Assembly (NCBI GenBank): GCA_001566295.1 | Contig: KQ964245.1 | Location: 873,524-937,523 of the forward strand | Direction: 5' to 3' | Length of the DNA: 64,000 nt | DNA from: Microdochium bolleyi | Lineage: Eukaryota; Ascomycota; Sordariomycetes; Xylariales; Microdochiaceae | In this document: positions 22,371 through 34,733 of the stretch, in pieces | How the letters are laid out: each line of letters opens with the position of its first letter | How positions within the stretch are numbered: position 1 is the stretch's first letter | Notes under the pieces: model-generated | Database searches by the model: none | What the model saw: only the letters and a program-made list of their open reading frames with translations | Told to the model about the DNA's origin: nothing | Program-made: the position numbers and the translations under genes

Positions 22371-23091
22371 CTTGGAGGAGCTCTGGGTTACTGCACAAAG
22401 TCAATCGCGTTGGCTTTCGGTAGTTGCGTATGGCTGTGACCTGGAGAGTCTGCGATCAAAAAGTTGGACCCTGAGGGTCTGGATAGTTGGTGTTCTGGAG
22501 CTCCTGTCCGATCATGGAAGTTATCTCGATTTGACTCATCCTTCGGGGCCAGGGTCCCGGCGACCGCGGCTAAACTGCGACTTCATCTGACCACGTCTCT
22601 GACCCCAATAGACTTGCCGAGCCCTTCCATTGCCATTTCTCGTCAGAGAACAACCATATTGCCTCGCGGAAACATTGAAGCGTCATGGTCTTCTGTGTTC
22701 TTCAATGGTGGGGCAGTGCAGATAATTGTCGACGGGACGGAAGCGTGCCCCGCCAAACCACCATCACCTGTTCCGTGATCGGCCCCGGTCTTGGCTCTCG
22801 CCCTGCACAACTCGTAGCTTCAAACTTGCCGGCAGAAGACTTTCCACTTTCCCTGCACCGCAAGCTAGGGGGTCATAGCTCTCAAGTCATGTGTCTACGC
22901 CTTGTATCGGCTCCTTTCCAGATACTCGGTCACCTGCCATTCCAATGCACCCACAGGGTCTGACTTGGACCTGAGCCTTGGATCCTGATCATGATCAGTC
23001 AAAGCATCTGCTGCACCGTGAACTAAATCTCTTGTGTGTTCATCACCATAACACCTGGTTCTGGCAGCAATGATATTCTTGCCACGTACGC
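22371..23091. promoter_or_regulatory. TRP2 upstream region and 3' end of unknown gene
   Basis: These 721 bp hold the promoter of the anthranilate-synthase gene and the 3' UTR of the next minus-strand gene. I see TGACTCAT at about 22533, which fits the CPC1/Gcn4 consensus used for amino-acid biosynthetic genes. No coding region is seen. Confidence 0.45.
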
Positions 23092-23739
23092 TTAGCTTTC
23101 AACAGCCAGTGCCTTGACTCCAACCAGCTTCGCCCCCTTGCCTTTACCCTCCGTCGTCACGACCCAGTACTCAACCTTAACGCTTTCCCGTGGTACCTTG
23201 TACACTTTCACGTCGTTGCCCTTGCCGGCCTTCGTGACCGCATCCACGATAGCGCTGTACTGGCCACGCGTGTCCCAGTCCGATGGGTCCAGTATCTCGA
23301 TGCCGGCGTTGGAAGGGTTCGGGTGGCTGATGAGCGAGGCGAACTCCTCTGAAGACGATGCAGAGGTTAGCGAGATAATCATTCAGCATGACGTACCATA
23401 CAGACGTAACAGCTCGACAGAACGGGTGTTCTCCTCAAGCAGTAAGAGCTCATAAACTACAACGAAGACTCCGGGCTCACCTTCGTCAGGCAATCCCTTG
23501 CCCGCCTCATCCCACGCCAGGTACACCGGGACAAACGGCTCGTCCGCGTCGCTCACGTAGAACGCATCTTTCGTCGCATCGCGGAGCACAGAAGGGATCT
23601 GCACCCCGCTGTCCGTGGCCTTGAACTGTGCCATCTTGCCGCCGCCGGATTTTGTTGCAGACGCGGAGTTGCTGCTGCCCTTGCTGGGGTCCTCGTTGGC
23701 CTTGTTGAGGAAGGCCATGTAGTCGTCGTCGTTGCTCAT
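23092..23739 (-). CDS. Conserved fungal protein of unknown function
   Basis: The exons are 23481-23739 and 23092-23348. The donor is GAAG|GTGAGC and the acceptor TCTTCAG; the join gives GLPDEEEFASLI. From the ATG at 23739 the protein has 171 residues: MSNDDDYMAFLNKANEDPSK, a Ser/Lys linker, then a compact alpha/beta-looking domain. That domain carries VPVYLAWDEAGKGLPDE, ILDPSDWDTRGQYSAIVDAV, DVKVYKVPRESVKVEYWVV and the end LVGVKALAVES. Proteins of this pattern occur widely in filamentous fungi without an assigned role. The first exon is open far upstream in frame, with two further ATGs at 24051 and 23988. They would add an Arg/Ser/Thr-rich N-terminus resembling a mitochondrial presequence. 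Confidence 0.72.
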
Positions 23740-24564
23740 CTTGGGCGAGGAGGAGGAAAATGGCCGTACGAATTCTAGAGGCCGATGACTCGTAGGGGTT
23801 GTCGGGGTGTAATTTGGCCGGTGTATCGTTCGTAGATGGACAGATGCTGTGCTCTGGCTTCGGGTGTGGCGTGGAGCTGCTCGTAGGCTATGAGAGGCGT
23901 CGCGTGGAATGGGAGATGTACACGTGGAGTAGCGGTAGTATCGTATTGTCCGAGTGGCCTTTACAAGTTGGTTTGAGCAGCAGGACATCTGGAGTATTAT
24001 CGCCCGGCAGGATGTGGTTGAGGTCGTTGATCTGCTCCGGAAGCTGTGCATGGGAAACAGGGTTGCGCAGGGTGTTACATCATTCAGCAGCATGCTCACA
24101 AGCGGGCAGCTGCGGGACGCAGTAGCCCACTTCGGGCCTCTCCGCAAACACGTGCGATGTCGAGAACTCAGTTTCCATGCACTGTTCAGAGTCTTGCAGG
24201 GTCGACAAAACTCTGCACTGCAGGCTCAAGTCTTCGTCTCGTCATGGCGGTCACAAAATGCGTGCAGGAGCTTGGACAAGGGGAGCAAGCAACATTACCT
24301 ACGACGTGGTCGTTGAAGCCACAGAAACACACCGGTACAACAATCACAGTGCGGACAGGAGAACCACATTACTGGTTTGGGAATCTTTTATTCATTTGTT
24401 TCATTTTCAATCCCTCATTCATGCAACTTTTGTTCATAAGCTGTAACTCAAGATGCCAATCCCTTGGACCAAGCCCGTCGCAAGAGCCGAAAAGGAACCC
24501 ATAAACACCGATGCAAGTACCGTAAAACAAGGGAAAACTGAGAGTCGGGGTTTCACACCCTCCT
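23740..24564. other. Spacer with possible N-terminal extension of the unknown gene
   Basis: This stretch lies between the unknown protein gene and RPL3. Codons 23740-24051 on the minus strand stay in frame with the first exon (see finding). The rest holds the RPL3 3' UTR and no other gene. Confidence 0.4.
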
Positions 24565-25993
24565 CTAAGAGCTCTGGACGAGGTCCTTCTTGAGCGTGCC
24601 CTGGTACTGCTTCTTCTCCGCCGGGGTCTGGAAAGCGCCGTGTCCGAACTCGGACGAGGTGTCGATCCACTTGAGCTGGACCTTCTCGAGGGCCTTTCTC
24701 GAGGTGTGGGTGAACATGGACTTCCTGAGGGTCATGACACGCTTCTTGGTACCAGGGATGGAGCCCTTGACCATGACGAAGTCGTTGTTGACATCGCCGT
24801 AGCGAACGAAGCCACCGAGACTGGAAGGCATGAAATGTTAGTGTCAAATGTGCTAGAATGAGGCGCGAGGTTTATGGTAACATACGGAGTGATGGTCTTC
24901 TTGGTAACGTCCTGCTCGGTCGAGGCGTTGGACTCGTCACCAGCCCGGCCAATACGGTAGATCTTGTGGTTGACCGAGGTACGGTGGTGGTAACCCTCCT
25001 GACCGGCACGGGCAACGGTCCACTGGACGTGGGACGGATGCCAGGCACCGATACAAGCGACCTTGCGGAGACCCTTGTGGGTCTTGCGAGGAAGCTTCTT
25101 GGTGCCCCATCTGGAGGTGACACCGCTGAAGCCGTGGCCCTTGGTGACGGCAATAACATCGATGACCTCGTCCTGCTCGAAGATGGTGTCGATGCTGACG
25201 GGCTTCTCGAAGAGGCCGTGGCCGAACTCAACCTTGTCGGCGATGGAGCCGCCGTTGATCTGGATCTCCATAAGGTGGGCCTTCTTCTGCTTGAGAGGAG
25301 TCTTGCGGATCTGGGTGTGGGCGAGAATGCGGACGACGGTGCAGTACTTCTTGATGCGCTCGAGCTCGCGGGTGATGGAGGAGCCGCTGGACTCGGAGTG
25401 CTTCTTGGCGTACTTGGTGAAGGCCTTCTTCTTGCTCTTGTACCAGTTCTTGTAGAAGCGACGCTTGAGCTCGTCACCCAAGTGCTCGGCCCAGACGGTG
25501 GTGAGCGAGCGCAGGCCGCGGGGGGTCTCGATGTAGCCCACAAGACCAACAACGATCATCTGCAAAAAGATGTTAGCCATAGGCACATAGCCAAGCGGGC
25601 TGCGTTGCTCGTACAGGGGGCGTGTCCACAATGGAAACAGCCTCAACAACCTCCTTCTTGTGAGACTTGGCGCCGGGTCGGTCGAGGTCGCGGACGATCG
25701 TGGTCATGCCGGCCTTGTAGCCCATGGCGGCGGTAAGGTGGACAGGCTTCTTTGCGTCATCCTTGGGGAAGCTGTTGAGGAGTAGTCTCCATGTCAGCGA
25801 CTGCTCTGCTGCCTTCTTCTTCGCCAAAAGTATCTGAGAGATTGTCGCTGGAAATCTTCTTATGGCGAAGTCGAATTTTGGGGCGCAGGAGCTGGACTTA
25901 CGACTTGACCTTTCCGCGGTGGCGGGCGGCACGCTTTCTCGGCAGGTAGGCGAGAGAGCCGTGGCGGGGAGCCTCGTACTTACGGTGCGACAT
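24565..25993 (-). CDS. RPL3: 60S ribosomal protein L3 (uL3)
   Basis: This core protein of the large subunit sits near the peptidyl-transferase centre. The exons in transcription order are 25902-25993, 25615-25771, 24886-25559 and 24565-24820, giving 392 residues, the usual length being 387-403. The start MSHRKYEAPRHGSLAYLPRK is diagnostic. Later motifs are AAMGYKAGMTTIVRDLDRPG, MIVVGLVGYIETPRGLR, TKGHGFSGVTSRWGTKKLPR, GAWHPSHVQWTVARAGQ, GYHHRTSVNHKIYRIG and FVMVKGSIPGTKKRVMTLRK. The first intron (130 nt) contains the strongest density of in-frame noise. Four exons with an early intron are common in filamentous-fungal ribosomal-protein genes. All joins keep phase and the C-terminus is complete. 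Confidence 0.97.
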
Positions 25994-27027
25994 CTTGAAT
26001 TGATCCTTGGTGGTGAAGGAGATCAATCGGTCGTTGGGTGCTGGGCGGATGGGATGTCAAATAGTAGGAAAATCGGGAGAGTAGCAGGCCCGTGGAAATT
26101 CCCTAGTCGCAGAGGGAGGGTGGGCTGCACCACACAGCGGTGCCCACACTGCCTGCAGAATGTGCGAAAATTGAAAATTGTGGAGTGGGCCGTCAAAAAC
26201 CTGGCCCTCCGAATAACCGAGTTGCTGCCGGCTTATCGTAACAGCCTGATGCGCCGATAAGATGCCCAACGACGACGACGATCCCCGGATCCACTCTTCA
26301 CCCTAAGACAGTCTAGCGGCAAACTGGCTCCGGGCCTTCCAAGTGCGCTCTGAGCTCGGCATGTTCAAGGGTCAAAGGGCCCAGAGGAGACTTGGGGAAG
26401 ACTGATAGGATAGATTGGGCTCTTCAAAGCAGCAGTCGCTGACCCCAGCCCAGCATCAGACTGCTCGTCTCTCTTTCTCGCGCAGTTGCCAACATCGTAA
26501 ATATGCTCCCTCAAAACATCCGCAAGGACCATACTTGACAGACAATTCCTCTCATACTACGACGAGAAGTCATGCAGGGATGGAATGACTCGTTTATGAT
26601 TGCTCACGCTTAGTACCTACTCAACACTTTGTCACTTCTTCCTCAGCGTGTCAAGTGAATATTTAATGTTCTCTGTATTGTGAAACAAGGAAAAGTTCTC
26701 AGGATATAGGTGGCACAATGCCTCATCAGTGTCGTAGAGTAGAAACACGTCTTGTCTCGTCCCGCACCGCCGCCCGACGCCACATTTGGTGGTGATCCAA
26801 AAGGGGACGACTGCAGGCGGGATACTATTTTCACAGGCCACACATCCTCCGTGGGTTGCTATACACATTTTTGCGATTAATGGAAAGGGTGTCGAAAGAG
26901 AAATAGGGGTATGCGTGCGAGGTCCTTCGTGTCCTCCTTCCGTGTGTCTGCTCCGCCAGTCCAAACTCCTCCGTAATCAGAAAGCTCCACAGTAGGACAT
27001 GCCTAAGCGCAATCACCAAAAGTTCCT
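25994..27027. promoter_or_regulatory. RPL3 promoter and CYC8-like 3' region
   Basis: A 1.0-kb spacer. The part next to 25994 is the RPL3 promoter and leader, with CT-rich minus-strand sequence. The part near 27000 is the 3' region of the TPR corepressor gene. No gene is seen. Confidence 0.4.
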
Positions 27028-30000
27028 TTAAGAAACGCTCTCCGTCTTTGGGGCAGGGCCGGAGAAGCCGTTCGTGCCAGCATTGGATGGCGTAGCTGAT
27101 TTGACTTCGGCGCCAGCGGCGCTGTGGCCAGAAGTCGGACCAGATGCAGCAGGTCCGGCGGCGGAAGCAGGCTTCTTGTCATCCTCGCCACTGTCGTCGT
27201 AGTCTTCATCGACATCCATTTTCCGGGCTGCACGCTCAGGCTCGTTGGCGGGCGCAGGAGCGGTGGGAGCCGCGGAATGCTCCGTCCGTGGCCTCTCTTC
27301 CTTGGGCTGGAAGTCTTTGGCCGCAGTATTTTGCTGAGAACTAGGGCTCTCGTGAGCTGGTGCCTGCATAGGGGGCAGCTGCGCCGAGAGCGAGTGAGAG
27401 GGCGGGTGATGAGCCGCTTCCGAGGGGTGGTAGCTGTCATTGGTATGACGCGCTGCTTCTTCCTGGCGGCGCGGCTCTTCTGCGCGCCTCGACTCCTCAG
27501 CTCGGCGCTGCTCCTCGGCGTGGCGCTGCTCCTCGTAGCGACGAGCCTCCGGCGATCTCTGGAATGCATCCCGTGCGGGCGTCGATGGCCGACGGTGTCT
27601 GTGGTCATCCATGCGCGCCCGGTTCTCGTCATTCGCATGCTTCTTCGGGTGTGGCTCGTCATCCCACTCACGGTGGCGCTTCGAGGCCACTGAAGAGGGC
27701 CGCTCGTGCTCGCGGTGAGCGTCATGGGATCCTGGGCCCTTCGAAGGGGGAACGCTGCCTTCCTGAGTACCATGCATAGGAGTGTCCTGGTGGTGGGGTG
27801 GGTAGGGGGCTTGATGCTGCGGGTACGCGGACTTGGGGGACGGCATGCGGTTGTCATGCATCGGACGAGGTCCATCTGCACGTGGTGAGCCCGGACGGCC
27901 ATATGGCGCCATGGAATGAGATGGAGGAGGACCGTTCGCAGGAGGGATGCTGGCAGAAGGCGCAGGCTGGTAATTAGGGTTCGATACTCTCGCGGGACCC
28001 TGTGCGCCAGGAGGAGGAGGCTGCTGCTGCTGGGGCGGTAGAGGAGCCTGCTGACCTGGACCAGATGCAGGCGGGCCATACTGGGGTGGAGGAGGAGTTG
28101 GTCCGCGGCGGATAGGTCCAGGAGGACCCTGGCCGTTGCCCTCTCCAGGATACGGACGCATCTCCTGTCCGCGGCTCGGCGGGCGACCTCCGGCTGGCGG
28201 CACGGGGCCACGCAGAGGCTCGCCACGCTGCTGGTCAAAGGAGTTCGGCCCCTGCGGAGGGTTCAGCTCATTAGGTCTGGGGCCCCATCCGTTCGTGGCA
28301 GCTGGGCCGGGAGGCGGGCGATGAGCACCGGAACCTGCTTGCTGCATAGGACCAGATCCAGTCCACGTGGGAGCTTGCGGACCCTGTGCGCTGTAGGCGT
28401 TCGGGTGGACATCAGTCGGAACAGCTTGTGGAATCGGGCCGTCTCTATTGTTAGGGCCGTTTCTCAGCAGCTGCAGACGAGCCTTGATATGAGGGTTGTT
28501 CTGATCCAGCTCAGCTGCCCGCTGGTAGGCATCGAGAGCGTCGGAGATCTGGTTGTTGCAAGACTCATACTAAAAGGGGGGCGAATGCGTCAGTAAGATT
28601 GGGGATTAAGATTAGAAATCGTGGACACAGGGCGACATACCAAAGTACCAAGGTCATACCACACTTCGGAGATGTAAGGGTTCAGGCGAATAGCACGAGA
28701 GTAGGCGTCAAGTGCGTCACGATACTGGTTGATCTGGTAGTAGAGCACACCGATGGAGCACCAAAAGGTCGGGTTGCGTCCATCACGGTACACAGCCTGC
28801 TGGTATGCCTCGTAGGCCTTGGGGTACTTTTGCTGCGACATGTAGCAGCGTCCAAGGAGATACCAGCTCTGAGCATCGTTATTATCTGGGCAGGTGTTAG
28901 CGGGAAGCACGCCATGTAGCGAAGATTCTGCGGAAACTCACCGGCAGCAACGGATTTCTCCAAGTATTCAATGGCACGCTCCTGACTCTGGAAGCTGCTG
29001 CTCTGCTGGTGATGCAGCCAGCCAAGCTGCTGCAGAACCTTGGCATGGTTCGGATCGCGGTCGAGGACACGGCTGTAGGCGCTCTTGGCGCTGTCGTACT
29101 GCACAGAAAGTTAGCGCGTGGAAAAGTGTATCATCACCACGGCCAATCACTTACGTCCTTCTGTTGCTCGTGGACATGGCCAATCTGAAACCAGATATCC
29201 TCTTCATTGAGAGGCGGCGGGGGTGAGTTGACGATGTATTTGAAGCACTGCATTGAAGTGTCAGTGGACAGGTTACAGGTCAGAGTGTGCGTGAACAACG
29301 TGGGCGTCTTACCTCCAGCGAAGATCCATACTTGGACTGCTGCTTGTAGATTATACCGAGCCGGAAGTAGATCTCGTTTGCCTTCTCGAAGTCTGGCTGC
29401 ATCTGCATGACCTGCGAGAAAGCTTCCTCGGCATGGTCGAGCGAGCCATAGCGATCATACAGGATACCAATGCCGTACCAGAGTTTGGGCTCCTGGAATA
29501 TTTGTAAGCGATGAGATCCGGTCTACGGTAAGCGCATATCTACATACCTTGGGATTGGGCAGGTTGACAAGCGCGTTTTGGTACGCGGCATAAGCCTGCT
29601 GCAGATCGTCCATCATCAGATATGAATGGCCTAGCACAAGTAGTTAGCATCGAGCTCTGCAGGTCAGACCACAGTTCAGGCGCATACCGAGACTGCCCCA
29701 GACTTCGCCGTTTCGCTCATCAATCTTGAGGATGGCTTGCAAGTATTCGACCGCCTTGTGGAATTCCTCTCTGCTGCGGAGGATCAAGCTGATAGCGTTC
29801 ATCGCAGGCACGGAGTTGGGGTTGGCGTGGAGAGCGCGTTCGTAGGCTCCCATGGCATCGTCAAGGTTGCCGATGAGCTCAGAAAAGGAACCTGCACCAT
29901 GGTATGGTTAGCGTCGCCAGATCGCGACATCGCACAGGACAGTGGCTCCAAGAGACATACCAATCTGCATCCACAAAGCCTCATTGACTTGTGCGATGGC

Positions 30001-30132
30001 ACGCGGAGAAGACCCTGGCCACTGCCCTGGGTGGGCCTGGCCAGCAAGCTGGGGTGGCGCGGGTGCTCCATGATGTTGCTGCTGTTGCTGCATCTGCATC
30101 ACCATCTGCGGTGAAGGGTGATGGTTCGCCAT
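27028..30132 (-). CDS. SSN6: TPR transcriptional corepressor Cyc8/Ssn6
   Basis: With Tup1 it forms the general corepressor that acts in glucose repression, development and many stress responses. There are eight exons (29961-30132, 29688-29891, 29548-29630, 29313-29492, 29155-29247, 28942-29098, 28641-28885, 27028-28569), giving 891 residues. A short Gln/His-rich start precedes about ten TPR units over residues 45-400. Examples are ALWMQIGSFSELIGNLDDAM, GAYERALHANPNSVPAMNAI, WGSLGHSYLMMDDLQQAYAA, KLWYGIGILYDRYGSLDHAE, IWFQIGHVHEQQKDYDSAKS, WYLLGRCYMSQQKYPKAYEA and WYDLGTLYESCNNQISDALD. The C-terminal half is one exon. It is disordered and rich in Pro, Gly, Arg and Glu, with a RRAEESRRAEEPRRQEE stretch and an acidic DVDEDYDDSGEDDKK. 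Every intron falls in the TPR part. Confidence 0.95.
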
Positions 30133-32970
30133 TTTGCTTCAGGCGCCCCGACTCGAGCTCAGGACTCCAGGACCGGCACGGCTACGATCGAATCGCGTGG
30201 ACGCTGGCGTTGGTCTGACGCGCGCCAAATTGCAGTGGCCTTTCGCGCGGCCGTGTTTCGCTATTAGAGTAGAGGAAGGATATGGCGCGCGCGTGATGAT
30301 CGCGGTGCGGTATGGCGTTGTTGGGCGTGGGAGGAGGATGATGAGGGTCCTCCGTGTGCGCAAAGTCCGGGCAAGACACGACTGCCAGGACCAAGCACGC
30401 GGACGGCCGGGAAATGGGACAGGAGGAAGCGCGCTGGGCGAGCTGTAGCTGCAGTAGTGGAAGGTCGGAGCGGGTACTGAGGCCCGATGCCGACCAGAGT
30501 TGCAGGGCAGGTTGGCGGGTTGGGCGGGTGGCGGTGGAGGAGAGGAGAGGAATTGAGTGCGTGAGCAGAAGACACGATGGATGGAGAGGGCTGGGATGGG
30601 ATGGGAGATTCTACCCTCCGGCCTGGCACAACCTCCCGTGAAACTACCCTAACCCAGCTGCCACGGACGGCGGCCCACGGATGCTGAGGGCACTTTGGCA
30701 AGATCCACAGACCCCTGAGAAGCACCTGGGCACGCCGGCGCGTTCCAAGGTTGTACCCTCTGGTAGCTCGCGCGTACCACCATGTGGGTGGGTGCACCCT
30801 CGAGGCTCGAGCTCCACCCCGGCCAGCAAAAGATGGAGTGCACACCACGCAGGAGGCAGGGTGCACGCCATGCCCCTACCCAGCAGTCCGCCAGAGTGGC
30901 ATAGCCCGGGGCTGCGGGGCCAGCCCGATGGGGCGCTCGCTGTGGTTGCACAGCATCATCGTCGCGACGCTCGCCGCCGAATAATGAATCGCCCACCAGC
31001 GTCGAGCGAAGCATCCATGATCTGTTGTACATCACGGCAGCGGCTTGGCAAGGTACCAGTCCTCTGCCGTAACCCTGCAAGCTCTTCCATGCGCACGCGC
31101 TAGCCACCACAGCTTCTCCTTTGGGGGGGCGCACCACACCCAAGGGCCAGCAGAGCCAGCAGCGCCAGCAGGTTGTGGTGCGGTGTGCTGATCGGCTGGC
31201 ACAACGCTGCTGTCAGCGTGAAAGGCGAGAGGGGGGGTGGCCATGTTTCATCATCCAGGTTGTCGGCCCTCTGGCCGGCAGCTAATGCTCCTGGCCGGGT
31301 CGCGCTCTTTCCAGATGAGCAGCAGGCGGCAGCTTCTGCTCCGCTGGCGACTTGAGGACAAGGGGACACCAGCGATCCTTGGTATTTTACGCAGCACAAT
31401 GCGGTCACCTTCATTTCTGACATCTGCAGTGCAAAGTGTCGCGCGACTCGTGGCAGCGCGTCAGCCGCTAACAGGACACCGGGCATCTCAGCAGGCCTAT
31501 TTCTGTGCATGGGGTCAAGGTTCCTGGCTGCTGGCGTTGTCGGCCTCAGAAAAAGACACCTGAGCTGTGGCCGGGGGAGCGAGGGAGAGAGACACGAGAC
31601 GGGCGAGGTACAAAGCGCGACTTTGACGAGGCTCCCAGGCTTGCGGGGCAACCAAATTAGGTGGGCTCATCCGTCCTGATGGCGGCTCGGAGCGATTTGC
31701 TCTGCTGCTTGCCGCTTGGCCGCCTGGGCACCGGGCGTGCGTTAGCAGAGGGTCAGAATGTTTGGCATGATTAGGCCAATTCGCTGGCGGGAGGGGTGGG
31801 TGTGGGTAGTGGGTGATGTGGAGCCGCGGGTCTGTGGATCGTGTGGGAATGGACCTGAGGGCAGGTAGAAAAGGAATGGGCGTGTATGTGCTGCAGCAGG
31901 GGGGCGTGCCGACAGGAGCAAGCGGAAGAGCTCGTCATCCCGCCCGCCCACGGGCGCTCTCGGTTCTGCACGGGGTGCAGCGGCCGAGGCGGCCAGACGG
32001 GATAAACATCGCGGACAAGCAGTGGGGGCGGCGTGGCGCATGGGCGCTGAGCTGGCGCTCCTGCTCGGCTCGCCCCTGAGGGTCTTCTCTCCCCACGCCC
32101 CCTCCCTCTCGTCGTGTGCCAACCCATCCCCCCAGGTCGCCAAGCAATACTCCTTCGCCTTCTTTGTGACGCAGATTATCGTGTGGGGACAGCACTGGCG
32201 TCTTGTGTCTTCGTTGGTGCGGAAGGCTCTCGCGCAGAAGTCCGGAACCGTCGCCGTCCTTGCTCGTGCTGACAGTCATGGTGGCAGCCATCGAGCGAGC
32301 GATCGATCAGTCCCATTAGCACGAGGATGCCCATCGATCAAGTAAAGCGAGCAGAACTGCGCATCACCGGCCGAGCTCAACTCGACAACACCTGTTCGAC
32401 ACAAACAAAGCAATCCTACCAAGCTGGAGAGACCCGCCAGCGCGCACATTCGCTTTGATCGTGCGCGCAAACGAAAAAGCTCTGGAGAACTGAGGTCAGG
32501 CTGGCATGCCACCGTCTCATCCCAACGGCAATTACAGGAGAACAGCAAACAGCCAAGTGTCGAGGATCTGCGGCGCCACTGCGCCAGTTACAGAGGCCGA
32601 GTCATTGCGTGCCAGCATTTGACACAAGCCTTGTGTGCGCCACTGGCTGCAAGCACACCGAGCACACTTCGGCCGGCATCTGTGGCTCGACCTGCAGACT
32701 GCCAGCCTTGAAGAACCACGCCACGCCTGGGCCAATCTGTGTTCGTGCCTGAGGCCAACCAGTGCCGCAAACTCTCTGCCCCTCTGGCGCTGTGTGACTG
32801 CTCGGTTGCACCTCTCTGAGGGTCGTGCACGCCGGAACAACATGCGAAATGCCTCCTCATCGTCGTCGGGTCACCTGATTACGTCTCGGTGCAGCAAATA
32901 CCTAGCAAAGCACCGGCATTGGTCGTCATCCTGGCCGCTGCAGTAGGTGTGCAGTGCAGTACGGGTCGTT

Positions 32971-32997
32971 GCCACACACACATACACACACACACCT
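32971..32997. repeat. CA-rich microsatellite
   Basis: Imperfect (CA)n interrupted by one TA and ending in CCTA, in the gap upstream of SSN6. Confidence 0.9.
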
Positions 32998-33216
32998 ACA
33001 TAGTACACGCAGTAATGCCCGCTGCTGCAAGTGCTGCATGATGGCGGCCAGCTCTCCCCACGGAAAAATTTACCAATCGCGTGGCACCAAAATGAAGGGC
33101 GGGAGCTGCATAGCGCGAAGCCCTGCAGAGGCAGAGGGAGGGGGAGGGATGGTCTGCCGGGGTTGTGCGGCGGTGCCAAGTAGCAGCGGGAGCGTCGTCT
33201 TGGTTCTTCCCCAAGC

Positions 33217-33238
33217 CACCGCCGCCGCCGCCGCCGCC
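33217..33238. repeat. GCC trinucleotide repeat
   Basis: About six consecutive GCC units in non-coding sequence upstream of SSN6. Confidence 0.85.
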
Positions 33239-33689
33239 CCCGGAGCTTGCTGCCCTGCCCTTCCTGCCATTAACGCTGTTTGGGCTGGTCCAGGCCCCGT
33301 TGGACGAGATTGGGTGGACTTGAAGCCTGCCCAGGTGGCTGTTTGAGCTTATTATCCTCCCCCAACATGCGCCCCCGGCTGGGCCAACTCAAGCACGATC
33401 CCTTTGCTCCGAGCGCTCCGTGTGTCAACACCCCGAGCACGCTTAAACACCACCACCGACCATGTACTGGAGTGCCAACAAACTCAAGGCTTCCCGACGC
33501 CTCGCCGAACACTTTTCTGTCCCTATGGGGGTTGCCCAGGCGGCAATCAGCCACCTTTAGGCGAGCGCCCAGGTGCAAAAGTCCTTGCGCAGCGAAGGCC
33601 ACGATGATGTCGATAGATCAAGCAAGGCAACGTCGACGACGCTGTGCAGGGGACGGCAACAGTACGATAGGCAGTAGGTGCCCGCAGAT

Positions 33690-33706
33690 CCCCCCCCCCC
33701 CCCCCC
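33690..33706. repeat. Poly-C run of 17
   Basis: A homopolymer of 17 C immediately followed by ATGCATGCAGG. Its length may be unreliable in the assembly. Confidence 0.85.
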
Positions 33707-34733
33707 ATGCATGCAGGTGGCTGCGCTGGGGTCTTCCTTTTGCGCCCGCCCCCTTGATAAGGTGCCTGCCTCATGGCACACAAAGTCTCGTCATGCCAAG
33801 AGCTGTAACGGCAAGTCTGCCATGCGCTCGGGAGACTGGTTTCAGCTTCGTGCGAGAAGACTAATTGTCGGTGCTTGTACTATCTTTTTGTGCCTTTTGT
33901 TTGGCAGGAATCTTTTGACCATGACCAGACATCCTTCTATGCTTTTGATTTTATCTTCTTTTCGAGCCGCAAACTCGATGTCTTGATATTACAGAGTTTA
34001 GTCCCGCGCCATGCCTGCAGCTCATTACATGGGCAATGAGAATGAGGATGCGCCGCCGACGGTCAGGTTGCGGTCTGCTCTGCGCTCCATGCCTATCTAT
34101 ATCCCATGCCACTGAGGTGGTGTCGGCCCGTCATTGAATCTCCGCACGCGGAGACGTCCAAGATACCGAGTCGATCATCACCTTTACAAGTAAGTCCCTG
34201 GGGATACATTGATCCATGATTACAAAACCTTGCTGGGTTGGTCGCTAGCAACTTGCGACACTTTAATGGTCGTATCTCACTTCAACCGTGGATATAGAGT
34301 CTACGAGCACTGTCACCCCATGGGTCCTCCTTCCATGAATGGAGCTGGTTTCTGAAAGGCTAGTAATTGTGGACATGTCTCGTGGCATCTATCGTCATCG
34401 AAGGCCATGTATAGCTGGGACTTGCTATGCTATAGGAGGAGCTGGGGTATAGAGTCGAAGAGATGAAGATACGCAAGCCGTATAGCCCTCCGATGGGGGT
34501 GCCCAACATACCATCAAGCCGATGAGCGCCAAGCTTCATGCTACTATGTAAAATCGGTCGAGATTGGCGGCAAGGTCGCGTATTGGTGACTGATCATCTC
34601 AGGTCGCATTCGCATCGACAGCTATCAATGGCGTCCCATAGCACGGCACTGTACAGGCCCCAAACATGGCCGTTGGTGTCTCGTTCGCCCTTTCGTGGTG
34701 TTATAATTCCCATATATTCGCCAGAACAACATC

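Larger units (their letters stand above)
30133..34733. promoter_or_regulatory. 4.6-kb gene-free region upstream of SSN6
   Basis: This is the longest gap in the window. None of its open frames (up to about 200 codons) resembles a protein family or has a convincing splice pattern, and most overlap equal frames on the other strand. It holds several simple repeats, listed separately. Long promoters and leaders are usual for fungal global regulators, so it is probably control sequence for SSN6 plus the 3' region of the TMEM115-like gene. Confidence 0.4.

Noticed and set aside
24858..25736. 292-codon plus-strand frame
   Set aside because: Antisense to RPL3; crosses its introns and has repetitive Leu/Gly/Asp content.
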